Source: Thalassoglobus sp. JC818 (GTDB lineage: Bacteria; Planctomycetota; Planctomycetia; Planctomycetales; Planctomycetaceae). From it: a stretch of DNA of 64,000 nucleotides. The stretch spans positions 1 to 64,000 of the forward strand of contig NZ_JBFEFI010000011.1 of assembly GCF_040717535.1 (NCBI RefSeq). The letters are read 5' to 3'. Each line of letters opens with the position of its first letter. Position 1 is the stretch's first letter. Shown piece after piece: positions 9,179 through 19,402 of this stretch. Below the pieces are notes generated by a model. That model was not told the DNA's origin, did not search any database, and was given only the letters and a program-made list of their open reading frames with translations. Both the position numbers and the translations under genes were made by a program.

Positions 9179-11659
9179 TCAATCGAGGTACATGAACTCG
9201 TTCAGGTTCAATGCCAGCAGGCAGAAGTTCTTGAGGGCAGTCGATTGATCCTGACCGTATTCAGACTGCAAGTCATTGACCAAGTCCGTGCCGCGATCAA
9301 TCTCCGTCTGAGTAGGATCACGCTGCAAAACTCGTTCAAGAGCCAACTGAATCTGATCGCTCAAGTCATCGCCGGCCTCAGCCACGATGTCTTTCGCGAA
9401 GAGGGCTGCTTGCGAATTCAGGAAGTCGCTGTTCAACATGCCGAGCGCCTGAGTTGGCTGCGTCGTGGCGAATCGAACCGGGCAGGTGAAGTCTGTGTCC
9501 GCCACATCAAATGAAGCCATCAGCGGAACTGTCAGCGAGCGTTTGAGATGGATGTAAATACTTCTCCGCCGTCGTTCTTCTTCACTGGAATCATCCCATC
9601 CCTGACCAGGTCGAGACTGTCCAGCGAGCACTTCTTCTGGAATGAGCGGATAGATGCTCGGTCCGTACATGTCATTGAGATTCAACGTTCCGTTCGCTGC
9701 GAGAATCGAATCGCGAATCTCTTCAGCTCGGAGGCGTCGCATATCAAATCGCCAGTAAAGCTGATTCGTTGGATCAACTTCGAGTCCCTGTTCCTGAGGA
9801 GCTGAAGACATTCTCCAGGTCGAAGACATGACCATTTGTTTGATCAACGACTTCAGACTTTGACCATCCTCGCGGAACTGAACCGCTAACCACTCCAGCA
9901 GTTCCGGATGCGTCGGAGCGACACCGGTCAATCCGAAGTCATTGGGTGACTGGACCAGTCCTCGACCGAAGCTCCACTGCCAGATGCGATTCACAACCAC
10001 GCGAAGTGGCAGACCGTTCTCAGGATCTGTAACCCAGTCGGCCAAAGCACGTCGTCGCCCGCTGCTCTGACCGTGCGCTGGTGGAGAAATCACAGGAGAG
10101 TCGTCCGTCAACACGGTGGGAAATCCGGGCTCAACGATATCCCCTTCCGAAGATGCATTTCCTCGAATCAGAATGTAAGTCGCTGGTGCATCCATTCCGT
10201 GTTCGGTCACTGCGAGTGCTTGATCAGCGATTTGCGGCGGATGATTCTTCAGCTCTGTCCACTCTTTTCGAATGCGAGCGTAGTCGTCGAACTCTTCTTG
10301 CGTGAGATACTTGCCGACATACTTTTTGACGATTCGTAACCGAACGGAATCAGCCTGAAAATCGTCCTTTTCCCCTCCTTGAAGGCTTTCACGAATTCGA
10401 TCTTCGATTTGGTCTAAGTCTGTGCGGAGACTCTCGACTTGTTTGTGGTACGCCGCAGATTCCTCCTTAAACATTGCTTCCTGCTCAGGAGTCGCGATGC
10501 TGCGAACTGATCGCTCGTACACGGACTCGTCGGAGCGAAGCCCGTAACGTTTGACGTTCCGGAAGAATGCGACCATTCGGTAATAGTCGGCCTGCGGAAT
10601 CGGATCGAGTTTGTGATCGTGACAACGGGCACAGTTCATCGTCAGCCCGAGAAAGCCCTGTGAAGTCGTTGCGATGATGTCATCCAGCTCGTCGAACATC
10701 GCCAGTTTCGGATCAGCTGGCTCATCATCCCATTGCCCCAAGCGATAGTAACCGGTAGCGATGATTGAATCGGGTGTCGTTTCGTCGAGTTCGTCGCCAG
10801 CGAGTTGCTCTCGAACGAATTCGTCGTACGGCTTGTCATCGTTGAAGGCCCTGATGACATAGTCACGGTATTTCCAGACAAACGGCTTCGGATTGTCCCG
10901 TTCGAAGCTGTTGGTTTCTGCATATCGAACCAGGTCCAACCAGTAGCGAGCCCAGTGTTCTCCGAAGTGTGGAGATTCGAGCAATTCGTCGACAAGGTCT
11001 TCGAATGCGTCCGGGGAATCATTGTTGACGAATTGGTCCACTTGCTCAGGAGTGGGAGGCAAGCCAATCAAGGTGTAAGAGAGGCGCCGTACAAGTGACT
11101 CACGACTTGCTTGCAAATTGGGTTGCAGGCCGGCGTCTTTCAGCTTCTGGAAAATGAACGCGTCGATGGGAGTCTGAACAAATTCGGAGTCGACTTGAGG
11201 AACTTCCACCGCTTCGAGCGGCCGGAACGACCAGTGATTTCGAGTTTCCTCATTTACTTCAGGAATGCCGTGCTCTTCTTCAATCGCGATCACATCCGTT
11301 CGCTCCGGCATCGGAGCTTTCATATCAATCCACTTGCGGATGATGGCAATCGATTCTTCAGGCAGTTTGCCTGAAGGCGGCATCTCGTAGCTTTCGTAGT
11401 TGACCGCATCCAGGATCATGCTGAACTCTGGAGACTCCAGATCAACCCCTGCCCCACTCTCTCCCCCCGCGAGAACGTTCTCGCGGGTATAGAGGTTGAG
11501 CCCTCCTTTGGCTTTTCCGTTCCCATGGCACTGATAACAGTGTTCGGCGAAAATCGGCTCGACCTTCTCAACGTAGAAGTCGACTCCAGATTCATCCGCT
11601 GAAGTGCCCAATGGCATCAAAGCTGTTAGCGAAGCAAGGAAGAAAGCTAGTTGTTTCAT
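9179..11659 (-). CDS. Planctomycete DUF1549/DUF1553 protein with cytochrome c-type motif
   Basis: An 826-residue exported protein of the planctomycete PSCyt1-PSCyt2-PSD1 architecture. It has a signal peptide ([21 protein letters not shown]), then a haem-binding-like motif CYQCH in the segment [17 protein letters not shown], then DUF1549 (around residues 155-360, with [16 protein letters not shown] and [18 protein letters not shown]) and DUF1553 (around 530-790, with [21 protein letters not shown]). A second CxxCH ([14 protein letters not shown]) sits in the middle. The biochemical role is not established; these proteins are abundant in Planctomycetes and are generally assumed to be exported. 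Unlike the paralogue at 21158 it has no DUF1501 gene beside it and stands alone. Confidence 0.92.
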   Translation of the reverse strand: MKQLAFFLASLTALMPLGTSADESGVDFYVEKVEPIFAEHCYQCHGNGKAKGGLNLYTRENVLAGGESGAGVDLESPEFSMILDAVNYESYEMPPSGKLPEESIAIIRKWIDMKAPMPERTDVIAIEEEHGIPEVNEETRNHWSFRPLEAVEVPQVDSEFVQTPIDAFIFQKLKDAGLQPNLQASRESLVRRLSYTLIGLPPTPEQVDQFVNNDSPDAFEDLVDELLESPHFGEHWARYWLDLVRYAETNSFERDNPKPFVWKYRDYVIRAFNDDKPYDEFVREQLAGDELDETTPDSIIATGYYRLGQWDDEPADPKLAMFDELDDIIATTSQGFLGLTMNCARCHDHKLDPIPQADYYRMVAFFRNVKRYGLRSDESVYERSVRSIATPEQEAMFKEESAAYHKQVESLRTDLDQIEDRIRESLQGGEKDDFQADSVRLRIVKKYVGKYLTQEEFDDYARIRKEWTELKNHPPQIADQALAVTEHGMDAPATYILIRGNASSEGDIVEPGFPTVLTDDSPVISPPAHGQSSGRRRALADWVTDPENGLPLRVVVNRIWQWSFGRGLVQSPNDFGLTGVAPTHPELLEWLAVQFREDGQSLKSLIKQMVMSSTWRMSSAPQEQGLEVDPTNQLYWRFDMRRLRAEEIRDSILAANGTLNLNDMYGPSIYPLIPEEVLAGQSRPGQGWDDSSEEERRRRSIYIHLKRSLTVPLMASFDVADTDFTCPVRFATTQPTQALGMLNSDFLNSQAALFAKDIVAEAGDDLSDQIQLALERVLQRDPTQTEIDRGTDLVNDLQSEYGQDQSTALKNFCLLALNLNEFMYLD

Positions 11660-12458
11660 GGGAAGACTCTAAAGCCGTCGGAAGACGAAGGTGGGATTTC
11701 GGTCAAACCGAAATTGAGATCTGTTACCAAGATGAAACTCTCAGAACCAATTCTTACGGAACTCGCGAGAGAAGGCAACTTGGGATGATTTGAACTGTGC
11801 CTGATTTCGCGAGAGATTCCATCCGAAAACTCTGTTCTGATCACAAAGAAGTCCTCAATTTGAAGAAATGCATCACAGTATCTGTGATCCCGAAGCACGG
11901 CGACTTGAATCTTCGGTCTCTTTGCTGTGCTGCAACAACTTCGAGTGTCGAGACAATTCCGCTCATGAATTCGATTCCTTCGTGTTCGGAAAACGATTCC
12001 GAACGACGGTCAATAATCACCGGAGAGAAGTTGGTGTTGGGGAGCTAAAGAAAGTTTTCAGAGTGTTCATCGAATCATTTTTCGAACGCCGTTGCACTCG
12101 GATTGCAGGTGACCGAATCAACGAGCTGGTAAGCGATGATTTTGCATCGACGAGGCAGTCCCAAGCTCCGATTTGGTCAAGATTTACTGCAAATTGCCTC
12201 CGATTCCGATCGAATTCGGACGTCGCCCGCTGCCGACACAGGCATGCCATCCGCATAACCGATTCTGTTCGCTCAATTCAATTAACTTTCTTGAATCTCC
12301 CATCTTTACAGGTTGACTTCCGTAGAAGTTGCTGATTTAGTGGTGGCCAGTCTCGACTCGTGGAAACGGAAAAAGAAAGTTGATCTGGGCGATTTTGGGC
12401 TCGCGGTTCGAGATTCAATCACATCACACGATCCCATCTCAAAATCAAATCGCCATTT
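11660..12458. other. Divergent intergenic region before the LEPR-XLL protein
   Basis: This 799 bp lies between the divergent DUF1549/DUF1553 gene and the giant surface protein. Open frames at 11868-12335 (plus) and 12017-12256 (minus) were examined; they overlap each other and have Arg/Ser/Cys-rich composition with no motif. No RNA gene or clear repeat was recognised. Promoters for both flanking genes are expected here but none was convincing. Confidence 0.5.
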
Positions 12459-15400
12459 ATGATCAGACCCAAACTGCGCTCACGTCGCCATATTCTTTCG
12501 ACGGTTCCTGCGATTGAATGGCTTGAACCGCGAACGATGCTCAGTTCGACTGCCTCGCTGGTCGATCCAACGATTGTTCAACAGTCGAACGATACCCCGG
12601 TTGCGATTTCCGCCGACGCTCCGAACACGGTTTCCTCTTCAATTGAAGTGAGTGGAATCGACGGGATCGTCACGGACCTGCAGATTGCGTTCGACATCAC
12701 CCATGAGTCGACTGGTCACCTGACCGGAATTCTCATCGCTCCCGACGGATCAACCGTCACACTCTTCGATCGAATCGGACTCTGGCTCCCCAACTTCCAT
12801 GGCACTGTTCTCGACGATGCTGCCGACACTGCGATTGCGGATGCTGGTGCACCATTCACCGGAACATTCCGGCCGATGAAGGAACTTGCGGCGCTCGATG
12901 GAATCGATCCCAACGGAACCTGGACATTCAAGGTTATCGACCGACAGGCTGGCCGTGGAGGATCACTCGATAACTGGTCCATTACCATCACCGCGGAAGA
13001 CGTTTCTCCCAGCGGACAGGATGCAAACGGCGTCTTCTACAACAAAGAGAACTTCCTGATCCGTTCCGATGTCGCTTCCACCATCACATCCGAAATCGAT
13101 GTCGCTGGACTCAACGGACTCATCGCAGATATCAACGTCGGCGTTGAGATCACTCACGAATCCTCTGGCAATCTGACTGGAACAATAATCGCTCCCGACG
13201 GAACGCGAATCACATTGTTCGAGCGAACAGGACTCTGGCTGCCGGACTTCACCGGCACAATCCTCGACGATCAGGCATCACAGTCCATTCAGGGCGCCAG
13301 TGCTCCATTCACAGGATCGTTCCAGCCCAAGGATCTGCTCGAAGCACTCAACGGAGCTGATCCGAACGGAACATGGATTCTGGAAGTTGTGGACCATCAA
13401 CCGGGACGCGGCGGGCAACTCAATGAATGGACACTCGACATCACCACAGATGACGATGGGCCTCCTCCACCAACAGGCGAAACGGTAACGACCGAAACAA
13501 ACGATACCCCGATTGCGATTTCCGCCGACTCTGCGAATACGGTGACCTCTTCACTTGAAGTCAGCGGAATCAACGGGATCGTCACGGACCTGCAGATTGC
13601 GTTCGACATCACCCATGAGTCGACCGGCCATCTGACCGGAATTCTCATCGCTCCCGACGGATCAACCGTCACACTCTTCGATCGAATCGGACTCTGGCTC
13701 CCCAACTTCCATGGCACTGTTCTCGACGATGCTGCCGACACTGCGATTGCGGATGCTGGTGCACCATTCACCGGAACATTCCGGCCGATGAAGGAACTTG
13801 CGGCGCTCGATGGAATCGATCCCAACGGAACCTGGACATTCAAGGTTATCGACCGACAGGCTGGCCGTGGAGGATCACTCGATAACTGGTCCATTACCAT
13901 CACCGCGGAAGACGTTTCTCCCAGCGGACAGGATGCAAACGGCGTCTTCTACAACAAAGAGAACTTCCTGATCCGTTCCGATGTCGCTTCCACCATCACA
14001 TCCGAAATCGATGTCGCTGGACTCAACGGACTCATCGCAGATATCAACGTCGGCGTTGAGATCACTCACGAATCCTCTGGCAATCTGACTGGAACAATAA
14101 TCGCTCCCGACGGAACGCGAATCACATTGTTCGAGCGAACAGGACTCTGGCTGCCGGACTTCACCGGCACAATCCTCGACGATCAGGCATCACAGTCCAT
14201 TCAGGGCGCCAGTGCTCCATTCACAGGATCGTTCCAGCCCAAGGATCTGCTCGAAGCACTCAACGGAGCTGATCCGAACGGAACATGGATTCTGGAAGTT
14301 GTGGACCATCAACCGGGACGCGGCGGGCAACTCAATGAATGGACACTCGACATCACCACAGATGACGGAACTCCTCCCCCACCGACAGGTGAAACAGGCA
14401 CAATTCAGTTTGCGACGGGAGTCGTTCGAGTCGGCGATGCATTGACGATTAACGTGACTGATCCGGATCTCGCTGGCGCATCGACACTCGCAGTCCAGGT
14501 CAACTCAGCTAACGATCAGGAAACTGTCGTGCTGAATGCTCTTGAAAATGGACAATTCTCCGGACAACTCGCCACTTCAGCCGTTGCGGCGGCGAACGCA
14601 AATGGAGTTTTGTCGGTCATTGCTGGAGAAACAGTCACAGCGACGTACGTCGACACGCTTGATGAGAATGGTCAGTCCACGACTCTCACCAGCACGAAGA
14701 CTTTCGCTCGAACGACTGCAACGCTCAGCTTCGATCAGACGAGCTACGATGCCGGAGACGTCCTGACGATCACAGTGAACGACATCGATCTGTCTGGATT
14801 GGGCAGCCTCGATGTCTCTCTCACGTCGGCCAGCGATTCCGAATCCGTGACGCTGACGGAAATTTCTCGAGGACTCTTCCGAGGATCAATCACTTCGAGC
14901 GATGCTGCGTCGAGCAACAATGACTCAGTGTTCAGCGTTGACGGTGGAGTGACGATCACAGCTTCTTACCTCGATCCTGTTTCATCCAACGGACAACCGG
15001 TAACAGTCTCTCGGACTGCTTCGATCAATGTCCCGCCTCCACCGACTGGATCGAACGGAACGCTGACGCTGTCACCCACACTCCTCAATGTCGGCGGTGT
15101 GTTGACGGTCACGCTCAACGATCCGGATCTCGCTGGGCAGTCGCAAGCCACTGTTCACCTGTCGACGTCTCTGGACTCAGAGTCACTCACGTTGAACGCT
15201 CAAGGTGGAGGTCTCTTCACTCGCACAATTGGAACGACAGCGGCCAATACTTCGAACCACAACGGAACGCTTTCGGTTGTCGCGGACGAAACAATCACCG
15301 CCAGTTACGTCGACGAACTTGATTCGAACGGCGGTCAGCAGACACGCCTTTCGTTCGCGAACGTTCGGTCAAACACAGGCCAGATCAGCCTCAATCAATC

Positions 15401-16625
15401 AGACTATGAAGCTGGTGACGTCGTCACCGTAACGCTGCAAGATGTTGACCTCACCGGATTGAGTTCCGTTCAGGTGCAGCTCAATGCCGGAAGTGACGCA
15501 GAGACGCTGACGCTGACAGCATTGGGAAATGGAGCCTTTCGAGGGAGTATCGGCTCAAACAACCAAGCAGCGAGTAGCGGGAACGGAACGCTCAACTTCC
15601 AGAACACCATCTCCCTGACTGCAACCTATCTCGATCAGAACAATGCATCAGGCAATAACCAGGCCATTCAGGCAACGTCAACCGTTACCTACGTTCCGCC
15701 TCCAGTCTCTGAGTTCGAGATTGTTGTCCGCTTCACTGATAACAACCTCACTGCTTCGCAGCAGGCAATCTTTGCTGACGCAGCAGCTCGCTGGTCGGAA
15801 ATCATCATTGGAGACCTTCCAGATGCGTTTACCAGCATCGGGGTTGTCGACGACATTGTCATCGACGCGAGTGCTCCAGAAATTGACGGACGCGGAGGAA
15901 TTCTCGGATCAGCTGGCCCACGTGAAGTCCGCGGCGGATCTTTGATTCCGTCATATGGTGTGATGAGATTCGACTCGGCTGATCTTGATTGGCTGGAAGC
16001 TCAGGGACGACTCGTTGATGTCATCATCCATGAAATGGGTCACGTCCTCGGAATTGGAACGATGTGGTCAGGGATGGGACTTGTTTCTGGCCTTGGATCG
16101 ACAAATCCGATCTTTACTGGAACCCAGGCTCGCATCGCATACGGCAACCTTCTCGGAACCGGACCTCAGGATGTTCCTGTGGAAAATGCTGGAGGAGCGG
16201 GAACTCGTGATGCTCACTGGAGAGAATCAATCTTCGGAACTGAGTTGATGACCGGTTACCTGAACTCGGGAGTCTCAAACCCGATCAGTTCAGTCACCGT
16301 CGCTTCTCTGGCAGACATGGGATATGAGGTCAACATGGCCGCAGCCGACTTCTACACGTTGCCGGGGTCATTGACTTCAACGACAACCGAAAATGGAACA
16401 GCTACAGGTTCTGATTCAAAGTCACTCCACGATGACGACCATGAAGATGAGGACCACGACCATGATCACGGTTTCGGGATTGTTTACATCCCTGACTACA
16501 TCATCATGCCGACTGTCGACGAAGTCTCGAGCATGAACCCGCTCGCATTAAAACAACTGCGTCGCTTCGGAAAAGCGAAACTCGACGACGAATGGTTTTC
16601 GCAGTTCGAATCGCTGTCGGTCTGA
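12459..16625 (+). CDS. Giant LEPR-XLL surface protein with P-domains and a leishmanolysin-like metallopeptidase
   Basis: A 1388-residue protein, probably cell-surface or secreted. The N-terminus carries the LEPR-XLL motif (EWLEPRTMLSS) typical of large exported planctomycete proteins. Next come four proprotein-convertase P-domains at roughly residues 40-180, 185-332, 345-484 and 488-636, each with ITHES-x2-LTG, APDG, APFTG and NGTW signatures, arranged A-B-A'-B'. Four beta-rich modules of about 107 residues follow (about 647-1080), each opening with a pattern like DALTINVTDPDLAG. The peptidase domain covers about 1085-1300: HEMGHVLGIG places His1191, Glu1192 and His1195 at a zinc site, and the later HWRESIFGTELMTGY has the third His and Met expected for family M8. 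An acidic His-rich stretch (HDDDHEDEDHDHDHG) near the C-terminus may bind metal. The target protein is unknown. Confidence 0.87.
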   Translation: MIRPKLRSRRHILSTVPAIEWLEPRTMLSSTASLVDPTIVQQSNDTPVAISADAPNTVSSSIEVSGIDGIVTDLQIAFDITHESTGHLTGILIAPDGSTVTLFDRIGLWLPNFHGTVLDDAADTAIADAGAPFTGTFRPMKELAALDGIDPNGTWTFKVIDRQAGRGGSLDNWSITITAEDVSPSGQDANGVFYNKENFLIRSDVASTITSEIDVAGLNGLIADINVGVEITHESSGNLTGTIIAPDGTRITLFERTGLWLPDFTGTILDDQASQSIQGASAPFTGSFQPKDLLEALNGADPNGTWILEVVDHQPGRGGQLNEWTLDITTDDDGPPPPTGETVTTETNDTPIAISADSANTVTSSLEVSGINGIVTDLQIAFDITHESTGHLTGILIAPDGSTVTLFDRIGLWLPNFHGTVLDDAADTAIADAGAPFTGTFRPMKELAALDGIDPNGTWTFKVIDRQAGRGGSLDNWSITITAEDVSPSGQDANGVFYNKENFLIRSDVASTITSEIDVAGLNGLIADINVGVEITHESSGNLTGTIIAPDGTRITLFERTGLWLPDFTGTILDDQASQSIQGASAPFTGSFQPKDLLEALNGADPNGTWILEVVDHQPGRGGQLNEWTLDITTDDGTPPPPTGETGTIQFATGVVRVGDALTINVTDPDLAGASTLAVQVNSANDQETVVLNALENGQFSGQLATSAVAAANANGVLSVIAGETVTATYVDTLDENGQSTTLTSTKTFARTTATLSFDQTSYDAGDVLTITVNDIDLSGLGSLDVSLTSASDSESVTLTEISRGLFRGSITSSDAASSNNDSVFSVDGGVTITASYLDPVSSNGQPVTVSRTASINVPPPPTGSNGTLTLSPTLLNVGGVLTVTLNDPDLAGQSQATVHLSTSLDSESLTLNAQGGGLFTRTIGTTAANTSNHNGTLSVVADETITASYVDELDSNGGQQTRLSFANVRSNTGQISLNQSDYEAGDVVTVTLQDVDLTGLSSVQVQLNAGSDAETLTLTALGNGAFRGSIGSNNQAASSGNGTLNFQNTISLTATYLDQNNASGNNQAIQATSTVTYVPPPVSEFEIVVRFTDNNLTASQQAIFADAAARWSEIIIGDLPDAFTSIGVVDDIVIDASAPEIDGRGGILGSAGPREVRGGSLIPSYGVMRFDSADLDWLEAQGRLVDVIIHEMGHVLGIGTMWSGMGLVSGLGSTNPIFTGTQARIAYGNLLGTGPQDVPVENAGGAGTRDAHWRESIFGTELMTGYLNSGVSNPISSVTVASLADMGYEVNMAAADFYTLPGSLTSTTTENGTATGSDSKSLHDDDHEDEDHDHDHGFGIVYIPDYIIMPTVDEVSSMNPLALKQLRRFGKAKLDDEWFSQFESLSV
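12588..13455 (+). repeat. Tandem P-domain pair, copy 1
   Basis: First copy of a 912-bp-period tandem duplication inside the surface peptidase gene, encoding one A-type and one B-type P-domain. From about 12721 to 13455 no base difference from copy 2 was found when the two were read side by side; the first 130 bases carry scattered differences. Confidence 0.92.
13500..14367 (+). repeat. Tandem P-domain pair, copy 2
   Basis: Second copy of the same unit. Positions 13633-14367 read the same as 12721-13455. The linkers that follow the two copies differ (Gly-Pro-rich before PTGETVTT versus PTGETGTI), which marks the right-hand limit of the duplicated tract. Confidence 0.92.
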
Positions 16626-16653
16626 GTGACTGCCGATACTTGAGTGTTGATTG

Positions 16654-16684
16654 AAGCCCGGAGTGGAAAGCTCCGGGCTTTTTT
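16654..16684 (+). terminator. Rho-independent terminator after the surface peptidase
   Basis: Stem AGCCCGGAG paired with CTCCGGGCT around a 7-base loop (TGGAAAG), followed immediately by a run of T residues. It lies 30 bp after the stop of the giant surface protein and isolates it from ftsK. Confidence 0.9.
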
Positions 16685-16936
16685 CGTTCAAGCTGCCCTA
16701 ACCTCTACGATCCGCACAATCGCTTCAGAATGTTGTAAAAAGTACACACTCTTGGTGACTTTTCGCCTCACGCTCAACTCCGCGGTGTAACGTTTGATGT
16801 TGGATTCTGTCACAGTTGGTCGTTGAATTGCGCAATGCTGTGATCGATTTCAGCCTCGCGGACCGGAGTCCGCCAGAACACGACTTTCCAATTGGGAAAG
16901 AATCGCAGACAGTACTCTCTGCGATGCCTGTTCATT

Positions 16937-19231
16937 ATGATCGATTACCATCGCCTAAAAACCGACCTGCTGGCGCTGGGGCTGTTCGCTGTCACTTTGT
17001 TCATCGGATTGGCCCTGTACAGCTACGATCCGGCGGATCCACCGTCGAATCTGGTTTACCCTGCGCGGTCACAAGCAATGAACCTCTGTGGACCGACTGG
17101 TGCCCTCCTCTCTCACGCGCTCGTGAATACATTTGGATTGGGAGCCTGGTTTCTGCTGTTCGGGATGTTCTGTCTGGACATTGGACTCTTCTCCCGAAAG
17201 CAAATTGCTGACCCATTCATTCGAATGGTCGGAGTTGTGGCGATGTTGATATCGCTGTGTCTGCTCTTGCAACTCGCTGTTCCACGCTTGCCAGCCTCTC
17301 CACTCATCGGAAGCGGCGGCTATCTTGGAGCATGGGGAAAAGTCCTGCTGACCGAACGATTTTCAGTCGTTGGTTCCACAGTCATCATCGGGACGATCTT
17401 CTCAGTCGGCTTGCTGTTGGCGACGGAAACGGTTCTGTTTCGTCTCACGCTCCGCGTACTCAAGGCTCTGATCCGCCCTGTGACATGGTTGGTGACGCAG
17501 TTCTACAAACGTCGAAGCGAACGTCAGAAGGCACTGCTTGAACGTGCACGTGAAATCGAAACCGCATCGGACTCAGTCGCAGAAATTCAAAACGAAGAAG
17601 TGCAAGACGACGAGCCTGAAATCGAACACCGGGTGCCGACGGAATTCAAAGTCAATCCTCCGATCACTGTCGCATCGCGCAACAACAGCGTACTCGGGAA
17701 GATGTTCCGTCCGAAGACTTCAGAGTCGCTTCAGCATGTCGAACTCCCCTCGTTGGACATTCTCGAAGAAGCTGAAGAATTTCCGTTTGAACTCCTCGCC
17801 AAGAAAGCTCAGGAAGCAGCCGCGGTTCTCGAACGAACATTCGACGAATTTGGTCTCAACGTGAAAGTCGCTGAGATCGACACGGGTCCGGTGGTGACTC
17901 AATTCGAACTCGAACTTGAAGCGGGGCTGCGAATTTCTAAGGTTGTCAACCTGGCGGACGATCTGGCTGTCGCGCTGCGCGTTCCAGCTGTTCGTGTGGT
18001 CTCACCGATTCCCGGGAAGAATACCGTTGGAGTTGAAGTTCCAAACGAAAAACAAGTGACCGTCCGGTTGAAAGAACTCGCCGAAGCCTGCTCTGAACAG
18101 GCTGAGAAAATGGCGGTCCCGATCTTTCTCGGAAAAGACGTGAGTGGCCGTCCACTCGTCGTCGACATGACCAAGATGCCTCACCTGTTGATTGCTGGAC
18201 GAACAGGAACCGGAAAGAGTGTGTGTCTCAACACGCTGATCACCTCCATCCTGATGACGCGATCGCCGGAAGATGTGCGCATGCTGATGATTGACCCGAA
18301 AATGGTCGAACTCAGTCCGTACACCAAAATTCCTCACCTGATGAACCCTGTCATCACTGACATGAAAAAGGCTGAGGCTGTTTTGGCTTGGGCAGTCGAC
18401 AAAATGGAAGAGCGCTACGACATGCTGGCCCGTGTCGGAGTGCGTCATCTCGACAGCTACAACAAGCTGGGACGGGAAACCGTTCTGGATCGAATGGGTC
18501 TCACCGAAGACGACGAAGAAGCCGATCAGGTTCCTGAGCGGATGCCATACATCGTGATCATTGCCGACGAAATGGCCGACCTCATGATGACGAACGGCAA
18601 GGAAGTCGAATCACACATTATTCGACTTGCTCAAAAGTCCCGAGCTGTCGGAATTCACCTTGTACTGGCAACTCAAAAACCGACCGTGGACGTCATCACT
18701 GGTTTGATCAAATCAAACTTGCCGGCTCGAATCTCCTTCCAGGTTGCCTCCCGAACGGACAGCCGCGTCGTGCTTGACGAAATGGGCGCTGACAAGCTTC
18801 TCGGAAACGGAGACATGTTGTACCTCGCTCCCGGAACGAGCAACCTGACTCGTGCTCAGGGAACGTACGTGAGTGACGACGAAGTCAACTCGATCATCAA
18901 CTTCTACAGCGACTACGAGCCGCGTTACTCACCGGAAATTGCTCAAGCAACTAAGGCAGCGAGTTCCGCCGGAGCGATGAGTGGTGGGGTTTCGACCGAA
19001 CGAGACGATCTCTACTCGCAAGCTGTTCAGATCGTCCTGCGGGAAGGTCGCGGAAGCGTTTCCCTTCTGCAACGAGCGATGGGAGTTGGGTACGGCCGAG
19101 CGGCGAGAATGATCGATCACATGGCCGAGGATGGTATTGTCGGCGATTACAACGGTTCCAAATGCCGTGAAGTCATTTGCAGCTACGAAGAGTGGGAAGA
19201 ACGCCAACAGCAAATGGAAATGGCTTATTGA
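16937..19231 (+). CDS. ftsK: DNA translocase FtsK/SpoIIIE
   Basis: Septum-located, ATP-driven DNA pump that moves chromosome ends to the daughter cells and activates dimer resolution. The 764-residue protein has an N-terminal membrane domain with about four helices (residues 10-170), a short charged linker, and the motor. The motor has Walker A LIAGRTGTGKSVCLN (about 417-431), a Walker B strand YIVIIADEMADLMM (about 537-550) and the C-terminal gamma winged-helix domain (DLYSQAVQIVLREGRGS through GYGRAARMIDHMAEDGIVG) that reads polar DNA signals. The linker is short compared with enterobacterial FtsK. The ATG at 16937 was preferred to a TTG 45 bases upstream because the extra residues match nothing in the family. 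The gene stands alone behind a terminator. Confidence 0.95.
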   Translation: MIDYHRLKTDLLALGLFAVTLFIGLALYSYDPADPPSNLVYPARSQAMNLCGPTGALLSHALVNTFGLGAWFLLFGMFCLDIGLFSRKQIADPFIRMVGVVAMLISLCLLLQLAVPRLPASPLIGSGGYLGAWGKVLLTERFSVVGSTVIIGTIFSVGLLLATETVLFRLTLRVLKALIRPVTWLVTQFYKRRSERQKALLERAREIETASDSVAEIQNEEVQDDEPEIEHRVPTEFKVNPPITVASRNNSVLGKMFRPKTSESLQHVELPSLDILEEAEEFPFELLAKKAQEAAAVLERTFDEFGLNVKVAEIDTGPVVTQFELELEAGLRISKVVNLADDLAVALRVPAVRVVSPIPGKNTVGVEVPNEKQVTVRLKELAEACSEQAEKMAVPIFLGKDVSGRPLVVDMTKMPHLLIAGRTGTGKSVCLNTLITSILMTRSPEDVRMLMIDPKMVELSPYTKIPHLMNPVITDMKKAEAVLAWAVDKMEERYDMLARVGVRHLDSYNKLGRETVLDRMGLTEDDEEADQVPERMPYIVIIADEMADLMMTNGKEVESHIIRLAQKSRAVGIHLVLATQKPTVDVITGLIKSNLPARISFQVASRTDSRVVLDEMGADKLLGNGDMLYLAPGTSNLTRAQGTYVSDDEVNSIINFYSDYEPRYSPEIAQATKAASSAGAMSGGVSTERDDLYSQAVQIVLREGRGSVSLLQRAMGVGYGRAARMIDHMAEDGIVGDYNGSKCREVICSYEEWEERQQQMEMAY

Positions 19232-19402
19232 AACTGAACGCTCTGTGCACAAGACTATGCACAATGTCCGATGCGAACGGTGACTGTCGCTTGAAGTGAT
19301 CTCCCTAAAGGCAATTCACTCAAACGACTGCGGGTTTCTTCGAGAGTCACCCGTTCTGCAACGTCCAGAGAAACCATGAAGGTGATCTAACGGAGCGTTT
19401 CA

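Noticed and set aside
11868..12335. Plus-strand open frame in the divergent gap
   Set aside because: Arg/Ser/Cys-rich composition without motif, and it overlaps an equally poor minus-strand frame.
12716..13903. Repeated minus-strand frames with identical protein sequence
   Set aside because: They only mirror the duplicated plus-strand P-domain unit and are not separate genes.
12588..14367. Repeat considered as a CRISPR array
   Set aside because: Only two long in-frame copies encoding protein domains; no short repeats with spacers.
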